64,000 nucleotides of DNA from Christensenella sp964438705. GTDB lineage: Bacteria; Bacillota; Clostridia; Christensenellales; Christensenellaceae. Under the pieces are notes generated by a model. The model made no database searches, was not told the origin of the DNA, and saw only the letters and a list, made by a program, of their open reading frames with translations. This document shows, piece after piece, positions 42,313 through 51,075 of this stretch (its first letter is position 1; each line of letters opens with the position of its first letter). The stretch covers positions 124,001-188,000 of the forward strand of contig CAYTKQ010000003.1 in the NCBI GenBank assembly GCA_964438705.1. The letters run 5' to 3'. A program made the translations under genes and the position numbers.

Positions 42313-42519
42313 TTGAAAAACAATCGACATAAAACGCTTGGTTATGATCAATCAGAACCAGAGGATAGCAAGGATGATAAACCAGAGGATAGTCGAAAAC
42401 CAGCATCTCCGCAAACAGGAGATTCAAAAGAAATCTTCTTTTATGTTGCAATACTGGTCATGGTGGGATGCGTCGGTGGAGGAACATTGATCGTGAAGAA
42501 AAAAGAAGCAAAAAAGTAA
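42313..42519 (+). pseudogene. C-terminal remnant of a sortase-type wall-anchored protein
   Basis: The frame encodes an acidic repeat (PEDSKDDKPEDSRKP), then SPQTGD, a hydrophobic span (FFYVAILVMVGCVGGGTLIV) and a KKKEAKK tail. This is the layout of an LPXTG cell-wall sorting signal with the first motif residues changed to SPQTG. There is no signal peptide or large exodomain, and an in-frame ATG (42289) lies inside a terminator hairpin, so this is best read as the tail of a deleted surface protein. The rest of 42123-42731 holds only hairpins and a promoter. Confidence 0.6.
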
Positions 42520-42574
42520 TTTCAAAATTTACAGACAATTAAAATACGGCGGCAATGATTGCCTGAGAATGTTT

Positions 42575-42615
42575 AAGAACCCTGTTGGCAGATAGAAGCC
42601 GCCGGGTTCTTATTG
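42575..42615 (+). terminator. hairpin/terminator after the anchor remnant
   Basis: AAGAACCC (42575-42582) pairs with GGGTTCTT (42604-42611); only a short T stretch follows, so efficiency is uncertain. Confidence 0.5.
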
Positions 42616-42688
42616 TGGCCGAATACATTTCAAGATATTAAAAGGCGTAGAGATTTTTTAAATTTTCCTTAAACCGGACGCAATCTCG

Positions 42689-42717
42689 TTGTATGGGCAG
42701 AGACAATCGCATATAAT
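42689..42717 (+). promoter_or_regulatory. promoter for the BceRS-like operon
   Basis: TTGTAT (42689-42694), 17-base spacer, TATAAT (42712-42717). Confidence 0.78.
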
Positions 42718-42740
42718 GGGGCGGAAGGACGGTGCGTGCG

Positions 42741-43400
42741 ATGAAGATTTGTATTGTGGAAGACAGCAAAAAAATCAGGGAGGAACTTGGGTCGTTTCTC
42801 AAAAAATACGGATATTCTGTATGCCTGATCAACGATTTTGATCACGTCGTCAATGCGATCCTTGAAGAGAATGCCGAACTTCTGTTGCTTGATATCAATT
42901 TGCCTGTGGTGGACGGATATTCGATTTGCCGCGAACTGCGCAAGCAATCCCAGATGCCGATCATCATCGTCACGAGCCGCGACACGGAAATGGATGAGCT
43001 GATGAGTATGAATCTGGGTGCGGATGATTTTATCGCCAAGCCATACAATACGCAGATACTGCTTGCGCGCATCAATTCCGTCCTGAAGCGGGCCTATCAT
43101 ACGGTGGAGAAGCTGGAATGCGGAGATTTTATTTTGAATCTGTCGCGCAGTGTTGTGGAGTATGAGGGTGCGGACATAGAGCTCACGAAAAATGAACTGC
43201 GTATTCTGAATACGCTTGCCCGGCAGCGCGGTAGCATCGTTTCGCGCGATGCACTGATGAACGATTTGTGGAGCAGCGATATGTTTGTGGACGAGAATAC
43301 GCTCAATGTGAATGTGAATCGGCTACGTAAAAAGCTTGAGGAAGCGGGGCTTGGCGATGTGATCGAAACCAAACGCGGACAGGGGTACCTTTTAAAATGA
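42741..43400 (+). CDS. OmpR-family response regulator, BceR-like
   Basis: 219-residue two-component regulator. Receiver domain with phosphoacceptor Asp51 (LLLLDINLP), acidic pair near residues 7-8 and Lys in IAKPYN; then a winged-helix DNA-binding domain ending RGQGYLLK. Neighbours (short-loop histidine kinase, ABC ATPase, FtsX-type permease) define the Bce-type antimicrobial-peptide sensing and detoxification module. ATG 42741 is used; GTG 42732 is possible. Its stop overlaps the kinase start by four bases. Candidate binding sites are the GTAAG repeats at 44475 and 47416. Confidence 0.93.
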   Translation: MKICIVEDSKKIREELGSFLKKYGYSVCLINDFDHVVNAILEENAELLLLDINLPVVDGYSICRELRKQSQMPIIIVTSRDTEMDELMSMNLGADDFIAKPYNTQILLARINSVLKRAYHTVEKLECGDFILNLSRSVVEYEGADIELTKNELRILNTLARQRGSIVSRDALMNDLWSSDMFVDENTLNVNVNRLRKKLEEAGLGDVIETKRGQGYLLK

Positions 43401-44404
43401 GGCTGACGGATTATTTGAAGGACAAAGCGTTCTTTCTGCTGTTTGACGTTTTTCTGATGCTGGCGATGGCGCTTCTTTTTTATCTTCTTGGGGTGGGTAC
43501 GATGATCATCGTGTTTTTTGGCACAGTATTTGCCGGGTGCCTGATCGTGCCGCTGATCATTGATTATAGAAAGCGCAAAAAATATTACGATCATTTTTTT
43601 TCGATGGCGGATGCGCTTGAACGAAAAAATCTGATTGCAGAACTTGTGCAACGGCCGGATTTTTCGGAAGGGGAGATCCTATACGATTCCTTGAAACTGT
43701 GCAATAAGGCGATGCTGGAGGAGATCAAGGCACACAGCATAGCACAGGAGGAATACAGAGAATACATCGAGATGTGGGTGCACGAGATCAAAACGCCCAT
43801 TTCTTCTTCGCGGCTGATTTTGGAAAACAACGATCAGGTGCCGCAAGGGCTCGCGGAGGATTTGGATGCGGTGGAGAATCTTGTAGAGCAGGTGCTTTTT
43901 TATGCGCGCAGCAATGCGGTCGAAAAGGATTACATGGTGCGCAAAACCAATGTGAAGGACGTGGTATATGCGGTGGCGCGCAAAAACGCAAAATCCTTCA
44001 TAACGCGCAAAATCCAATTCAGTGCGGATATGCCGGATATATCGGTCAACACAGACGCGAAGTGGATCGAATTTATATTAAATCAAATCGTCGGAAACGC
44101 AATCAAATATTGTGATAAGCAAAACGCCGAAATAACGGTTTTTGTCCGCAAAGAAAAGGAAGCGGTTGTCCTGCATATCACGGACAACGGAACGGGCATA
44201 CCGGATACGGAAGTCGGCCGCGTGTTTGAAAAGGGCTTTACGGGGAGCAACGGAAGAAAGCAGGCGAAATCCACGGGGATGGGGCTCTATTTGTGTGCGC
44301 GGCTGTGTGAGCGGCTGGGGCACGGGATCAAAATCTCCTCCGAAAACGGAAGAGGAACGACCGTTTCGCTCTTGTTTCCGGAAAATTCAATGTTTAGTAT
44401 GTAA
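43397..44404 (+). CDS. intramembrane-sensing histidine kinase, BceS-like
   Basis: 335-residue kinase. Two membrane segments (about 12-32 and 36-55) are separated by only a few residues, so there is no extracellular sensor domain; such kinases get their signal from the partner ABC transporter. The phosphoacceptor is His129 (MWVHEIKTP). N, G1 and G2 boxes of the ATPase domain are present (QIVGNAIKYCDKQN, ITDNGTGIP, STGMGLYL). Start overlaps the regulator stop (ATGA). Confidence 0.93.
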   Translation: MRLTDYLKDKAFFLLFDVFLMLAMALLFYLLGVGTMIIVFFGTVFAGCLIVPLIIDYRKRKKYYDHFFSMADALERKNLIAELVQRPDFSEGEILYDSLKLCNKAMLEEIKAHSIAQEEYREYIEMWVHEIKTPISSSRLILENNDQVPQGLAEDLDAVENLVEQVLFYARSNAVEKDYMVRKTNVKDVVYAVARKNAKSFITRKIQFSADMPDISVNTDAKWIEFILNQIVGNAIKYCDKQNAEITVFVRKEKEAVVLHITDNGTGIPDTEVGRVFEKGFTGSNGRKQAKSTGMGLYLCARLCERLGHGIKISSENGRGTTVSLLFPENSMFSM

Positions 44405-44474
44405 AGGCCGGAGAATCGATCAAGCCATGAATGCCCTTGCCGGTCGGCGAGGGCATTGTATATCTTACGAGATT

Positions 44475-44528
44475 GTAAGGGAAGCGTAAGGTCAAGCGAT
44501 GGATGCATTTTGCCCCCGGTCTTATAAT
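44475..44528 (+). promoter_or_regulatory. BceAB-like operon promoter with GTAAG direct repeats
   Basis: GTAAG occurs at 44475-44479 and 44486-44490, 11 bp apart. The -10 (TATAAT, 44523-44528) begins 37 bases after the second repeat starts and has no recognisable -35, as in activator-dependent promoters. The same arrangement recurs before the small peptide gene at 47.5 kb. Confidence 0.65.
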
Positions 44529-44599
44529 CAAGATACGGTCGCAAAAACCGGAATTTGATTTGGACGGAGCAGGATATGAGCATTTACTGGGAGGTTAAA

Positions 44600-45367
44600 A
44601 TGGAAACGCTGTTAAAGGTACGGAATATTGAAAAGATATATGGCGGGAAGGACAACATCACAAAGGCGCTCGACGATGTTAATTTCGACGTGGGAAAGGG
44701 CGAGTTTCTTGGCATCATGGGGCCGTCGGGAAGCGGGAAGACGACGCTTCTCAATTGCGTGTCTACGATCGACAACGTGACGAGCGGGCATATCACGATC
44801 AATGATACGGATGTGACGATGCTGCGTGCGGGCAGGCTGTCGGCGTTCCGCAGAGAACAGCTTGGATTTATTTTTCAGGATTTCAATTTGTTGGATACGC
44901 TCTCGGGATATGAAAACATTGCACTCGCGCTTACGATTTGCGGCGTGGGATATAAGCAGATCAAAGAGCGGATCAAAAGCATTGCACAAGCGCTTGAAAT
45001 CAGCGATGTGCTGTATAAATATCCCTGTGAGATGTCGGGCGGACAAAAGCAGCGGGTGGCCGCAGCGCGCGCGATCATCACCGATCCTTCGCTGATCCTC
45101 GCAGACGAGCCAACGGGAGCGCTCGATTCCAAATCGTCGAGGATGCTGCTTGAAAACTTTGTGCGCATGAACCAGAATCTCGGCGCCACGCTGCTCATGG
45201 TCACCCACGATGCCTTTGCCGCAAGCTATTGCAGCAGGATATTGTTTTTGCGTGACGGCAAGATTTTTACAGAGCTTTTGCGCGGCGCTGATAGCCGAAG
45301 AGACTTCTTCAGTAAGATCATAGAGGTGGTGTCCCTGCTGGGAGGTGACGTAGCCGATGCTGTGTAA
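44600..45367 (+). CDS. ABC transporter ATP-binding protein, BceA-like
   Basis: 255-residue ATPase of the MacB/BceA group. Walker A GPSGSGKTT, Q-loop FIFQDFNLLDTLS, signature MSGGQKQR, Walker B ILADEPTGALD, H-loop VTHDAF. ATG 44600 follows GGGAGG; an upstream in-frame ATG lacks an RBS. Its stop overlaps the permease start. With the permease it forms a transporter that removes peptide antibiotics (bacitracin, lantibiotics) from lipid targets and signals to the kinase. Confidence 0.95.
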   Translation: METLLKVRNIEKIYGGKDNITKALDDVNFDVGKGEFLGIMGPSGSGKTTLLNCVSTIDNVTSGHITINDTDVTMLRAGRLSAFRREQLGFIFQDFNLLDTLSGYENIALALTICGVGYKQIKERIKSIAQALEISDVLYKYPCEMSGGQKQRVAAARAIITDPSLILADEPTGALDSKSSRMLLENFVRMNQNLGATLLMVTHDAFAASYCSRILFLRDGKIFTELLRGADSRRDFFSKIIEVVSLLGGDVADAV

Positions 45368-47369
45368 ACTGGCGTTTCGAAATGTCCGCAAAAGCTTCAG
45401 TGATTACACGGTTTACTTCATTACGCTGATGTTCGCGGTCATGTTTTTTTATGCGTTTAATTCACTTGAGGCGCAGCAGGCGGTGCTGGACCTCAATGAA
45501 AACAAAGCAAGTGCAGCGCAGATGATGCTGCAAAGCATCAATGTGTTCTCGACTTTTGTGGCGATCACGCTGGCGATCCTAATTCTTTACGCAAATAACT
45601 TTCTCATCAAGCGCAGAAACAAGGAACTGGGAATATATCTCATCCTTGGCATGGGTAAGGGGCGCGTTGCGTCGATCTTTATGGTGGAGACGCTGTTTGT
45701 GGGCGTGTTGGCACTTGCGGTCGGCCTTGTGGCGGGCATCTTATTTTCGCAGGGCATGTCGCTTATAACCGCAAAAATGTTTGAAGCGGAGCTGAAAGAA
45801 TATGTGTTCGTGTTTTCCTCGAAGGCCGCGATACAATCCATTATCTATTTTGGCGTGGTGTTTCTTTGCGTGATGGTATTCAATGCGGTGCGTGTTTCCA
45901 AACAGAAGGTGATCCGTCTGCTTCGCTCCGATGCGGAAAATGAAAAGGTAATCAGTAAAAAGACGGGCGTTTCCATCGCGTTTACCGTCGTTGGGATCAT
46001 CTTGATCGTCGTGGCATATTATCTGATCATCAGGGGCATGCTGATCATGTATCTGCCGATCGTCATGCTGGTCGGGATTCCCGGAACATTCCTACTGTTT
46101 GCGGGGCTTTCGGGGTTTGCCTACAAAATTGCTTCCCACAACAAAAAAAGATATTTTAGGGGGCTCAATATTTTTGTGACGCGCCAGCTGACAAGCAAAA
46201 TCAACTCGACGCATACATCGATGGCGCTTGTGTGCATCATGCTGTTTGTAACGCTTGTGACGCTTGGAACAAGCTCGGGTGTATCTGCTGCGGTCAACAA
46301 GGAGGCGGAACGTGCGATCAGGTTTGATGCGGAATACTATATGAAGCCTGATGAGGTCAAAAGCGCGGGCGGCGGCGTTGCGGCGCTTGAAGCATACGGG
46401 ATCCCGGTCGATCAATTTTATAAAGAGACAGCGGAATATGCGCGCTATGACAGCGATGTGGATATGCTGGCGGATTTCGCGGAATATCTCGATGTTGCAC
46501 AGGCAAATGAAATGTCGGACACGATGGATATCAAAGCATTTGCGGGAGCGGTTTCGGTATCGGAGTTCAACAGCTTTCTGCGCTTGATTGGTGAGGAGGA
46601 GATCAAAATTGGTGCAAATGAGCTTGGTGCGGTGACCTATAACGAAAAGATGGCGGATAGCATGGAGGATTTTTCCAAAGATGGGATCAAAATTCATTCC
46701 AACGGAAAAGAATATACGCTTAGTCCTGAGCGTATACGTATTGCAAACATGAGGATCATGGGAAATGCTGCCATTGCGCCGATGACTTTTATCTACCCTG
46801 ATGCGGACGTCGCGGGATTTAAACTAAGAGATGTGATGGTGGATGGCATTTATATTGATGGAGTGCCCAAACAAGAAACGGATCAAGCAATACAGGCCTT
46901 GCAAGATCAATTGCGGCAAACAAATCAGGAGCGCCCATTCAGTGATTTCACGACAGCACTCACCTCGCAGGATTCCATCATCGGTTTGCGCGTGACGATC
47001 TCGTTCGTGGGAATTTACCTTGGGATCACCTTCCTTGTGACAGCGGCGGTGATCCTCGCCTTGCAGCAGCTGTCGGCGGCGAACGACAACAAAAAACGGT
47101 ACGCGACGCTTAGGAAGCTGGGTACGGAGGAGAAGATGATCAATGCGTCGCTTTTCAAGCAAATCGCGGTCTATTTCCTCATACCGCTTGCCGTCGCAGC
47201 CATACACGCCATATTTGGCATCAGGGGAATGATGAGCCTGATTGATATGATGTGGTATGAGGACGTTTATGCAGATGTGTTTGCAGGGCTGGGGATCATT
47301 GCGGTAATATACGGAATATATTTTACGGTGACCTATTTCAGCAGTAAAAAGATCATACGGGAAAAGTAG
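45357..47369 (+). CDS. FtsX-type ABC permease, BceB-like
   Basis: 670-residue membrane protein with ten predicted spans. A very large extracellular domain of about 230 residues (from VSAAVNKEAERAIRFDAEYY to about DFTTALTSQDS) lies between spans seven and eight, the BceB hallmark and the site of peptide recognition. FtsX domains flank it. The start overlaps the ATPase stop by 11 bases and has GGGAGGTG upstream. Specificity cannot be predicted from sequence. Confidence 0.94.
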   Translation: MLCKLAFRNVRKSFSDYTVYFITLMFAVMFFYAFNSLEAQQAVLDLNENKASAAQMMLQSINVFSTFVAITLAILILYANNFLIKRRNKELGIYLILGMGKGRVASIFMVETLFVGVLALAVGLVAGILFSQGMSLITAKMFEAELKEYVFVFSSKAAIQSIIYFGVVFLCVMVFNAVRVSKQKVIRLLRSDAENEKVISKKTGVSIAFTVVGIILIVVAYYLIIRGMLIMYLPIVMLVGIPGTFLLFAGLSGFAYKIASHNKKRYFRGLNIFVTRQLTSKINSTHTSMALVCIMLFVTLVTLGTSSGVSAAVNKEAERAIRFDAEYYMKPDEVKSAGGGVAALEAYGIPVDQFYKETAEYARYDSDVDMLADFAEYLDVAQANEMSDTMDIKAFAGAVSVSEFNSFLRLIGEEEIKIGANELGAVTYNEKMADSMEDFSKDGIKIHSNGKEYTLSPERIRIANMRIMGNAAIAPMTFIYPDADVAGFKLRDVMVDGIYIDGVPKQETDQAIQALQDQLRQTNQERPFSDFTTALTSQDSIIGLRVTISFVGIYLGITFLVTAAVILALQQLSAANDNKKRYATLRKLGTEEKMINASLFKQIAVYFLIPLAVAAIHAIFGIRGMMSLIDMMWYEDVYADVFAGLGIIAVIYGIYFTVTYFSSKKIIREK

Positions 47370-47415
47370 AGGCATACGTTTTTTTGATACAAGCCGGATA
47401 CATCGCACTGATATC

Positions 47416-47470
47416 GTAAGAATATCGTAAGGATTTTACGTGTTTTGTTGTAAGAAATAGTGCTTATAAT
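47416..47470 (+). promoter_or_regulatory. promoter of the small peptide gene with GTAAG direct repeats
   Basis: ATCGTAAG occurs twice, the GTAAG cores starting at 47416 and 47427 (11 bp apart). The -10 TATAAT (47465-47470) starts 38 bases after the second core, within one base of the spacing at the BceAB-like promoter. A third GTAAG (47450-47454) overlaps the -35 zone. Confidence 0.68.
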
Positions 47471-47505
47471 AACAGTATAAACAATGAGGAAAAGGAGTGA
47501 TTGTA

Positions 47506-47619
47506 ATGAAAAAGGTATTGTATGCGGCGATGGTTTGTGTGAGTGCGTTCTTCTTGGTGAATGCAGGCGTGAGTGAAACACAGGCGCTTGAAATCATTCC
47601 TGATTTCAAGAAAATATGA
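47506..47619 (+). CDS. 37-residue exported peptide, unknown
   Basis: Short gene with AAAGGAG before the ATG and a strong terminator behind it. The product has a basic start (MKKVLYAAMVC), a hydrophobic core ending near VNAGVSETQA (possible signal-peptidase site after the second Ala) and a 10-residue polar tail (LEIIPDFKKI). It lies directly behind the BceAB-like transporter genes but has its own promoter with the same regulator-site layout. Released mature peptide, membrane peptide or sensor modulator are all possible. No known family recognised. Confidence 0.65.
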   Translation: MKKVLYAAMVCVSAFFLVNAGVSETQALEIIPDFKKI

Positions 47620-47680
47620 GCGGCATCTTCTGCGCAGTCGGCAAAGCGGCATGACGTGGCAGGGTGCATCACAAAGTTGG

Positions 47681-47706
47681 AAAAGCGGCATTCTGCCGCT
47701 TTTTTT
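47681..47706 (+). terminator. terminator after the peptide gene
   Basis: AAAAGCGGCA, loop TTC, TGCCGCTTTT and a run of T residues; a compact, strong hairpin. Confidence 0.92.
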
Positions 47707-47719
47707 GCGAAATTAAATG

Positions 47720-47748
47720 TTACAAATCCATAACAGGTATGTTATAAT
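47720..47748 (+). promoter_or_regulatory. promoter for the second response regulator
   Basis: TTACAA (47720-47725), 17-base spacer, TATAAT (47743-47748). Confidence 0.8.
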
Positions 47749-47777
47749 GAAATTAGTCTTAAAAAGGAGCGGTCATT

Positions 47778-48464
47778 ATGGCAAAAAATATTTTGATTGT
47801 GGACGACGAACCTACGCTGGTCAAGGGCCTGCGGTTTAATTTGGAGCAGCAGGAGGGCTATTCGATCGACGTTGCGTACGACGGGGAAGAGGCGCTCAAT
47901 GTGTTTGATCCGGACAAACATGATCTGATTCTTTTAGACCTGATGCTGCCCAAAATGGATGGTATGGAGGTATGCCAGAAAATTCGCAGTGTATCGGAAG
48001 TGCCGATCATAATGCTGACCGCAAAGGGCGAGGATATGGATAAAATCATGGGGCTTGAATTTGGAGCGGATGATTATATGACCAAACCTTTCAACATGCT
48101 GGAGCTGAAGGCGCGTATCAAAACGATTCTGCGCAGGACCAGTTCACAGAAGCCTGCGGCGGATACGCAGACAATTCAAGTCAAGGACATGAAGGTGAAT
48201 TTGATCAACCGGAGTGTTGAAATTAAGGGCGAGGACATCAACCTAACGGCAAAGGAATTTGATTTGCTGAACCTCTTTATTACCAACAAGGGAAAGGTGT
48301 TTGACAGAAATACGCTTTTGGAGTTGGTATGGAAGCATCAGGGCGATCTTCGCACGGTGGATGTGCACATTCGCAGATTGCGCGAAAAAATTGAGCAAAA
48401 TCCGGCAAAGCCGGAATATATCCTCACCAAATGGGGAGTAGGATATTACTTTACGAATAAGTAA
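47778..48464 (+). CDS. OmpR/PhoP-family response regulator
   Basis: 228-residue regulator with phosphoacceptor Asp54 (LILLDLMLP), acidic Asp9-Asp10, Lys in MTKPFN, and a winged-helix output domain ending KWGVGYYF. It resembles WalR/PhoP/MtrA-type regulators. The AAAGGAGCGG RBS is good. The kinase follows after 176 bases with its own extended -10, and two GerMN lipoproteins after that, an order like mtrA-mtrB-lpqB of Actinobacteria. Target genes cannot be told. Confidence 0.93.
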   Translation: MAKNILIVDDEPTLVKGLRFNLEQQEGYSIDVAYDGEEALNVFDPDKHDLILLDLMLPKMDGMEVCQKIRSVSEVPIIMLTAKGEDMDKIMGLEFGADDYMTKPFNMLELKARIKTILRRTSSQKPAADTQTIQVKDMKVNLINRSVEIKGEDINLTAKEFDLLNLFITNKGKVFDRNTLLELVWKHQGDLRTVDVHIRRLREKIEQNPAKPEYILTKWGVGYYFTNK

Positions 48465-48568
48465 TTATAGCTGTATCATTCAGAAGCGGGGTTGCCTTCA
48501 CATAGGAGCTCTGCTTTTTTTATGATATCCACTTTTTTCCGTGAAACAATGCAAACGGCCATGAAATA

Positions 48569-48577
48569 TGCTAAAAT
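48569..48577 (+). promoter_or_regulatory. extended -10 promoter before the histidine kinase
   Basis: TGCTAAAAT combines TG and a TAAAAT -10, about 65 bases before the GTG start. The rest of the gap 48465-48640 holds a weak hairpin (about 48489-48522) ending in T residues. Confidence 0.5.
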
Positions 48578-48640
48578 AAAGTGAAAAGCTTTGGTGCAGA
48601 CGTCTGAAAAGCGGGCGGAGATAAATTTTGATGTGATGAG

Positions 48641-50098
48641 GTGGCAGAGATCACGTTACGGACGAATAGACTGCTGTATTCGATACGGTGGCAATTTGCT
48701 TTGATATATTTGATATTGGTTGCGATCGTATTTGGGCTCGTATCTGTTGCTGTGTCTTCGCTTGTGGGTCAATATTTGGTGGATCAACGTGTAAAATCCC
48801 TTGCAAAGTCGGCGAACAGCATTGCGGTACAGGTTGCACCCTATCTTTCCGATTATGACGCAAACACGATGTATGAGATCGCCGTGAAGGGCAGCAATGA
48901 TTCCGGCGGGCGTTTTTTGGTGCTCAACAGCTCCGGTATCGTTGAGACGGACAGCTTTTCCGCCCTAAACGGCGTGCGGCTTTCCGCGCGCGAGGTGGAC
49001 GATATTCTATACGGCAAAAATTCTTCGGCAAACGGATTTCACATCATCGACAGTGCCGAGGGAGATTTTTGGGCGGCATATTGCACAGCCGCCGTCATTC
49101 AAAATGGGCAGATCATTGGCGCGGTCCTGTATTCCTCAAGCATACAGGACGTCGTCTCCGCCACGGACATGCTGCAGTCGAGGACCCTGTGGATTTTTGT
49201 GCTGGCGTGCGGAATTATTATTGTGACCAGCCTCTATATGACAAACCTGATTACAAAGCCGATCAAAAAGCTGACGGATGTGGCGATCAAAATATCCAAT
49301 GGCGATCTTTCGCAGCGCGCAAACATCAAGGGCCGAAGCGAAATCGCGGAGATGGCGCAGACCTTCGATATGATGTGCGGAAAGCTGCAAAACATCGACG
49401 AGCAGAAAAGTGAATTTGTTTCCGATGCTTCGCATGAGCTAAAAACACCGCTGGCGTCTATGAAAATACTGGTGGAATCGATGCTCTATCAGGATAGCGT
49501 TCCAGAAGAGGTATATAAGGAGTTCCTTGGCGACATCAATAAGGAAATAGACCGGATGAACCGCCTGATCACCGACCTGCTGCTGCTTTCAAAGATGGAC
49601 AGCGATATTGTGATGATCAATGTGGAGCGGGTGCACATTTCCGCGATCATTAATAAATGCATCTCAGCGCTTGAACCGATCGCGCGGGAGCGGGATATCA
49701 GATTGAAGGCTGATTTGACGGATGATTATGAGATCGAGTGCGATCCGCTGAAAATCAGGCAGGCCCTCAATAATCTGATCGAAAACGCCATCAAATACAC
49801 CGGTGACGGGGGACGCGTTGCGGTCACGACAAAACGCCATGGCGCTGAGGGCGCGGTTCGGATCGAGGACAACGGCGTTGGGATGAGTGAAGAGCACCTG
49901 GAGCATATTTTTGAACGTTTCTACAGGGTGGACAAGGCGCGTTCACGCGAAACGGGCGGGACCGGCCTTGGCTTGCACATTGTGCGGCGGATTGCGCTGA
50001 TGCACGGCGGACGTGTGGATGTGGAGAGCAAGGAGAAGGCTGGGTCGGTATTTACGCTTGTGCTCCCGCTGATACAAAATACGGAGGAAAGCCCATGA
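48641..50098 (+). CDS. sensor histidine kinase (PhoR/WalK/MtrB-like)
   Basis: 485-residue membrane kinase. Membrane span 1 (about 18-42), an extracellular sensor domain of about 140 residues, span 2 (about 183-203), HAMP (about 203-255), phosphoacceptor His265 (SDASHELKTP), and an ATPase domain with NLIENAIKYT, IEDNGVGM and GTGLGLHI. The GTG start at 48641 is the first possible in this frame after a stop and has only a weak RBS. The stop overlaps the next gene start (ATGA), tying the kinase to the lipoprotein. Confidence 0.92.
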   Translation: MAEITLRTNRLLYSIRWQFALIYLILVAIVFGLVSVAVSSLVGQYLVDQRVKSLAKSANSIAVQVAPYLSDYDANTMYEIAVKGSNDSGGRFLVLNSSGIVETDSFSALNGVRLSAREVDDILYGKNSSANGFHIIDSAEGDFWAAYCTAAVIQNGQIIGAVLYSSSIQDVVSATDMLQSRTLWIFVLACGIIIVTSLYMTNLITKPIKKLTDVAIKISNGDLSQRANIKGRSEIAEMAQTFDMMCGKLQNIDEQKSEFVSDASHELKTPLASMKILVESMLYQDSVPEEVYKEFLGDINKEIDRMNRLITDLLLLSKMDSDIVMINVERVHISAIINKCISALEPIARERDIRLKADLTDDYEIECDPLKIRQALNNLIENAIKYTGDGGRVAVTTKRHGAEGAVRIEDNGVGMSEEHLEHIFERFYRVDKARSRETGGTGLGLHIVRRIALMHGGRVDVESKEKAGSVFTLVLPLIQNTEESP

Positions 50099-51066
50099 TG
50101 AATCTAAAAAAGCTGATATGCATACTTTTATGTCTGGCGTTTGGCTTTGGAATAACGGCATGTTCGCTCGAGGAGCAGAAACCAACGGCAAGTGCGACCG
50201 AGGATGCTTCCATTCAGATCAATCCTCTGCCGGAGTCGGTCAGCAAAGACAAGAGCACGGCTCGCCTGTACTTTGGATACATGCAGGAACCGCTACTGGT
50301 GGGGGAAACACGCGTGTTCTCCGTTCCCATCAATGAGAACGCAAATGCCGCGATCATCAAGGAGCTGATCAAAGGACCGTCCACGACCCGCGTGGATTTT
50401 ATTCCGCTAATCAACGAGAATACGAAGGTGGTGAGCGTGCGTTCTGAAGGCACATACCTTTTTGTGACGCTGAGCAAGGAGTTTTTGCAGATGCCGGAAG
50501 ATCAGTTGGCTGTGGCGAATGACGCATATGAAACGACGCGCAGGATGCTTGCGGTTTACTCGATCGTCAACGCATTGATCGAGCAGGGGGATTTTTCACG
50601 TGTGCAGATATTGATCGACGATGAGGGAACGGGGAATGGACGTCCGCTGACGCTCGCTGAGGCGGGCATGGATGGGCAGGGCACCACAGACGCGCTGGAG
50701 CGGAACGGAGCGCTCAACCTAAATGGCCCGAACACATTGCGCGAAATCATGCGGTGCATTGAAAACAAGTCGTGGGACACTTTGTATAAATACATTTCCT
50801 TTAAGAATCTCTATGGGGAAGATAAGCCCTCGGCAGAGGATTTTAAAAGCGAGATCACAGCCGCGAAGCTGGTGGTTGCGGATTACACGGTGGGGGATGA
50901 AATCCCCGCAGCAGACGGGATATCTGAGGTTGTGATGGCAAGTTATACGCTCAAGCTGCGGGATGGTGACGCGAAAACGCTGACCAATATTCCGGTTAGG
51001 CTGATATTGGAAAATGATGTGTGGAAAATGACATATACGACTTTTAAGAAAAACTTTTTGAGTTAG
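50095..51066 (+). CDS. GerMN-domain lipoprotein, first
   Basis: 323-residue extracytoplasmic lipoprotein; signal with lipobox ending at ITAC (Cys at about residue 23). A GerMN domain (about 58-185) follows, with RLYFGYMQEPLLVGETR and ELIKGP motifs and the VYSIVNALIEQ helix. The remaining 130 residues look like a second, unrelated domain. GerMN occurs in spore germination protein GerM and in actinobacterial LpqB, which sits next to MtrAB and modulates MtrB. Coupling to the upstream kinase (ATGA overlap) suggests a similar accessory role (inference). Confidence 0.85.
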   Translation: MMNLKKLICILLCLAFGFGITACSLEEQKPTASATEDASIQINPLPESVSKDKSTARLYFGYMQEPLLVGETRVFSVPINENANAAIIKELIKGPSTTRVDFIPLINENTKVVSVRSEGTYLFVTLSKEFLQMPEDQLAVANDAYETTRRMLAVYSIVNALIEQGDFSRVQILIDDEGTGNGRPLTLAEAGMDGQGTTDALERNGALNLNGPNTLREIMRCIENKSWDTLYKYISFKNLYGEDKPSAEDFKSEITAAKLVVADYTVGDEIPAADGISEVVMASYTLKLRDGDAKTLTNIPVRLILENDVWKMTYTTFKKNFLS

Positions 51067-51075
51067 GGGCGCGAA

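Noticed and set aside
42289..42519. Intact 76-residue membrane protein gene
   Set aside because: Its only ATG lies inside a terminator hairpin with no RBS; the sequence is the tail of a sortase substrate.
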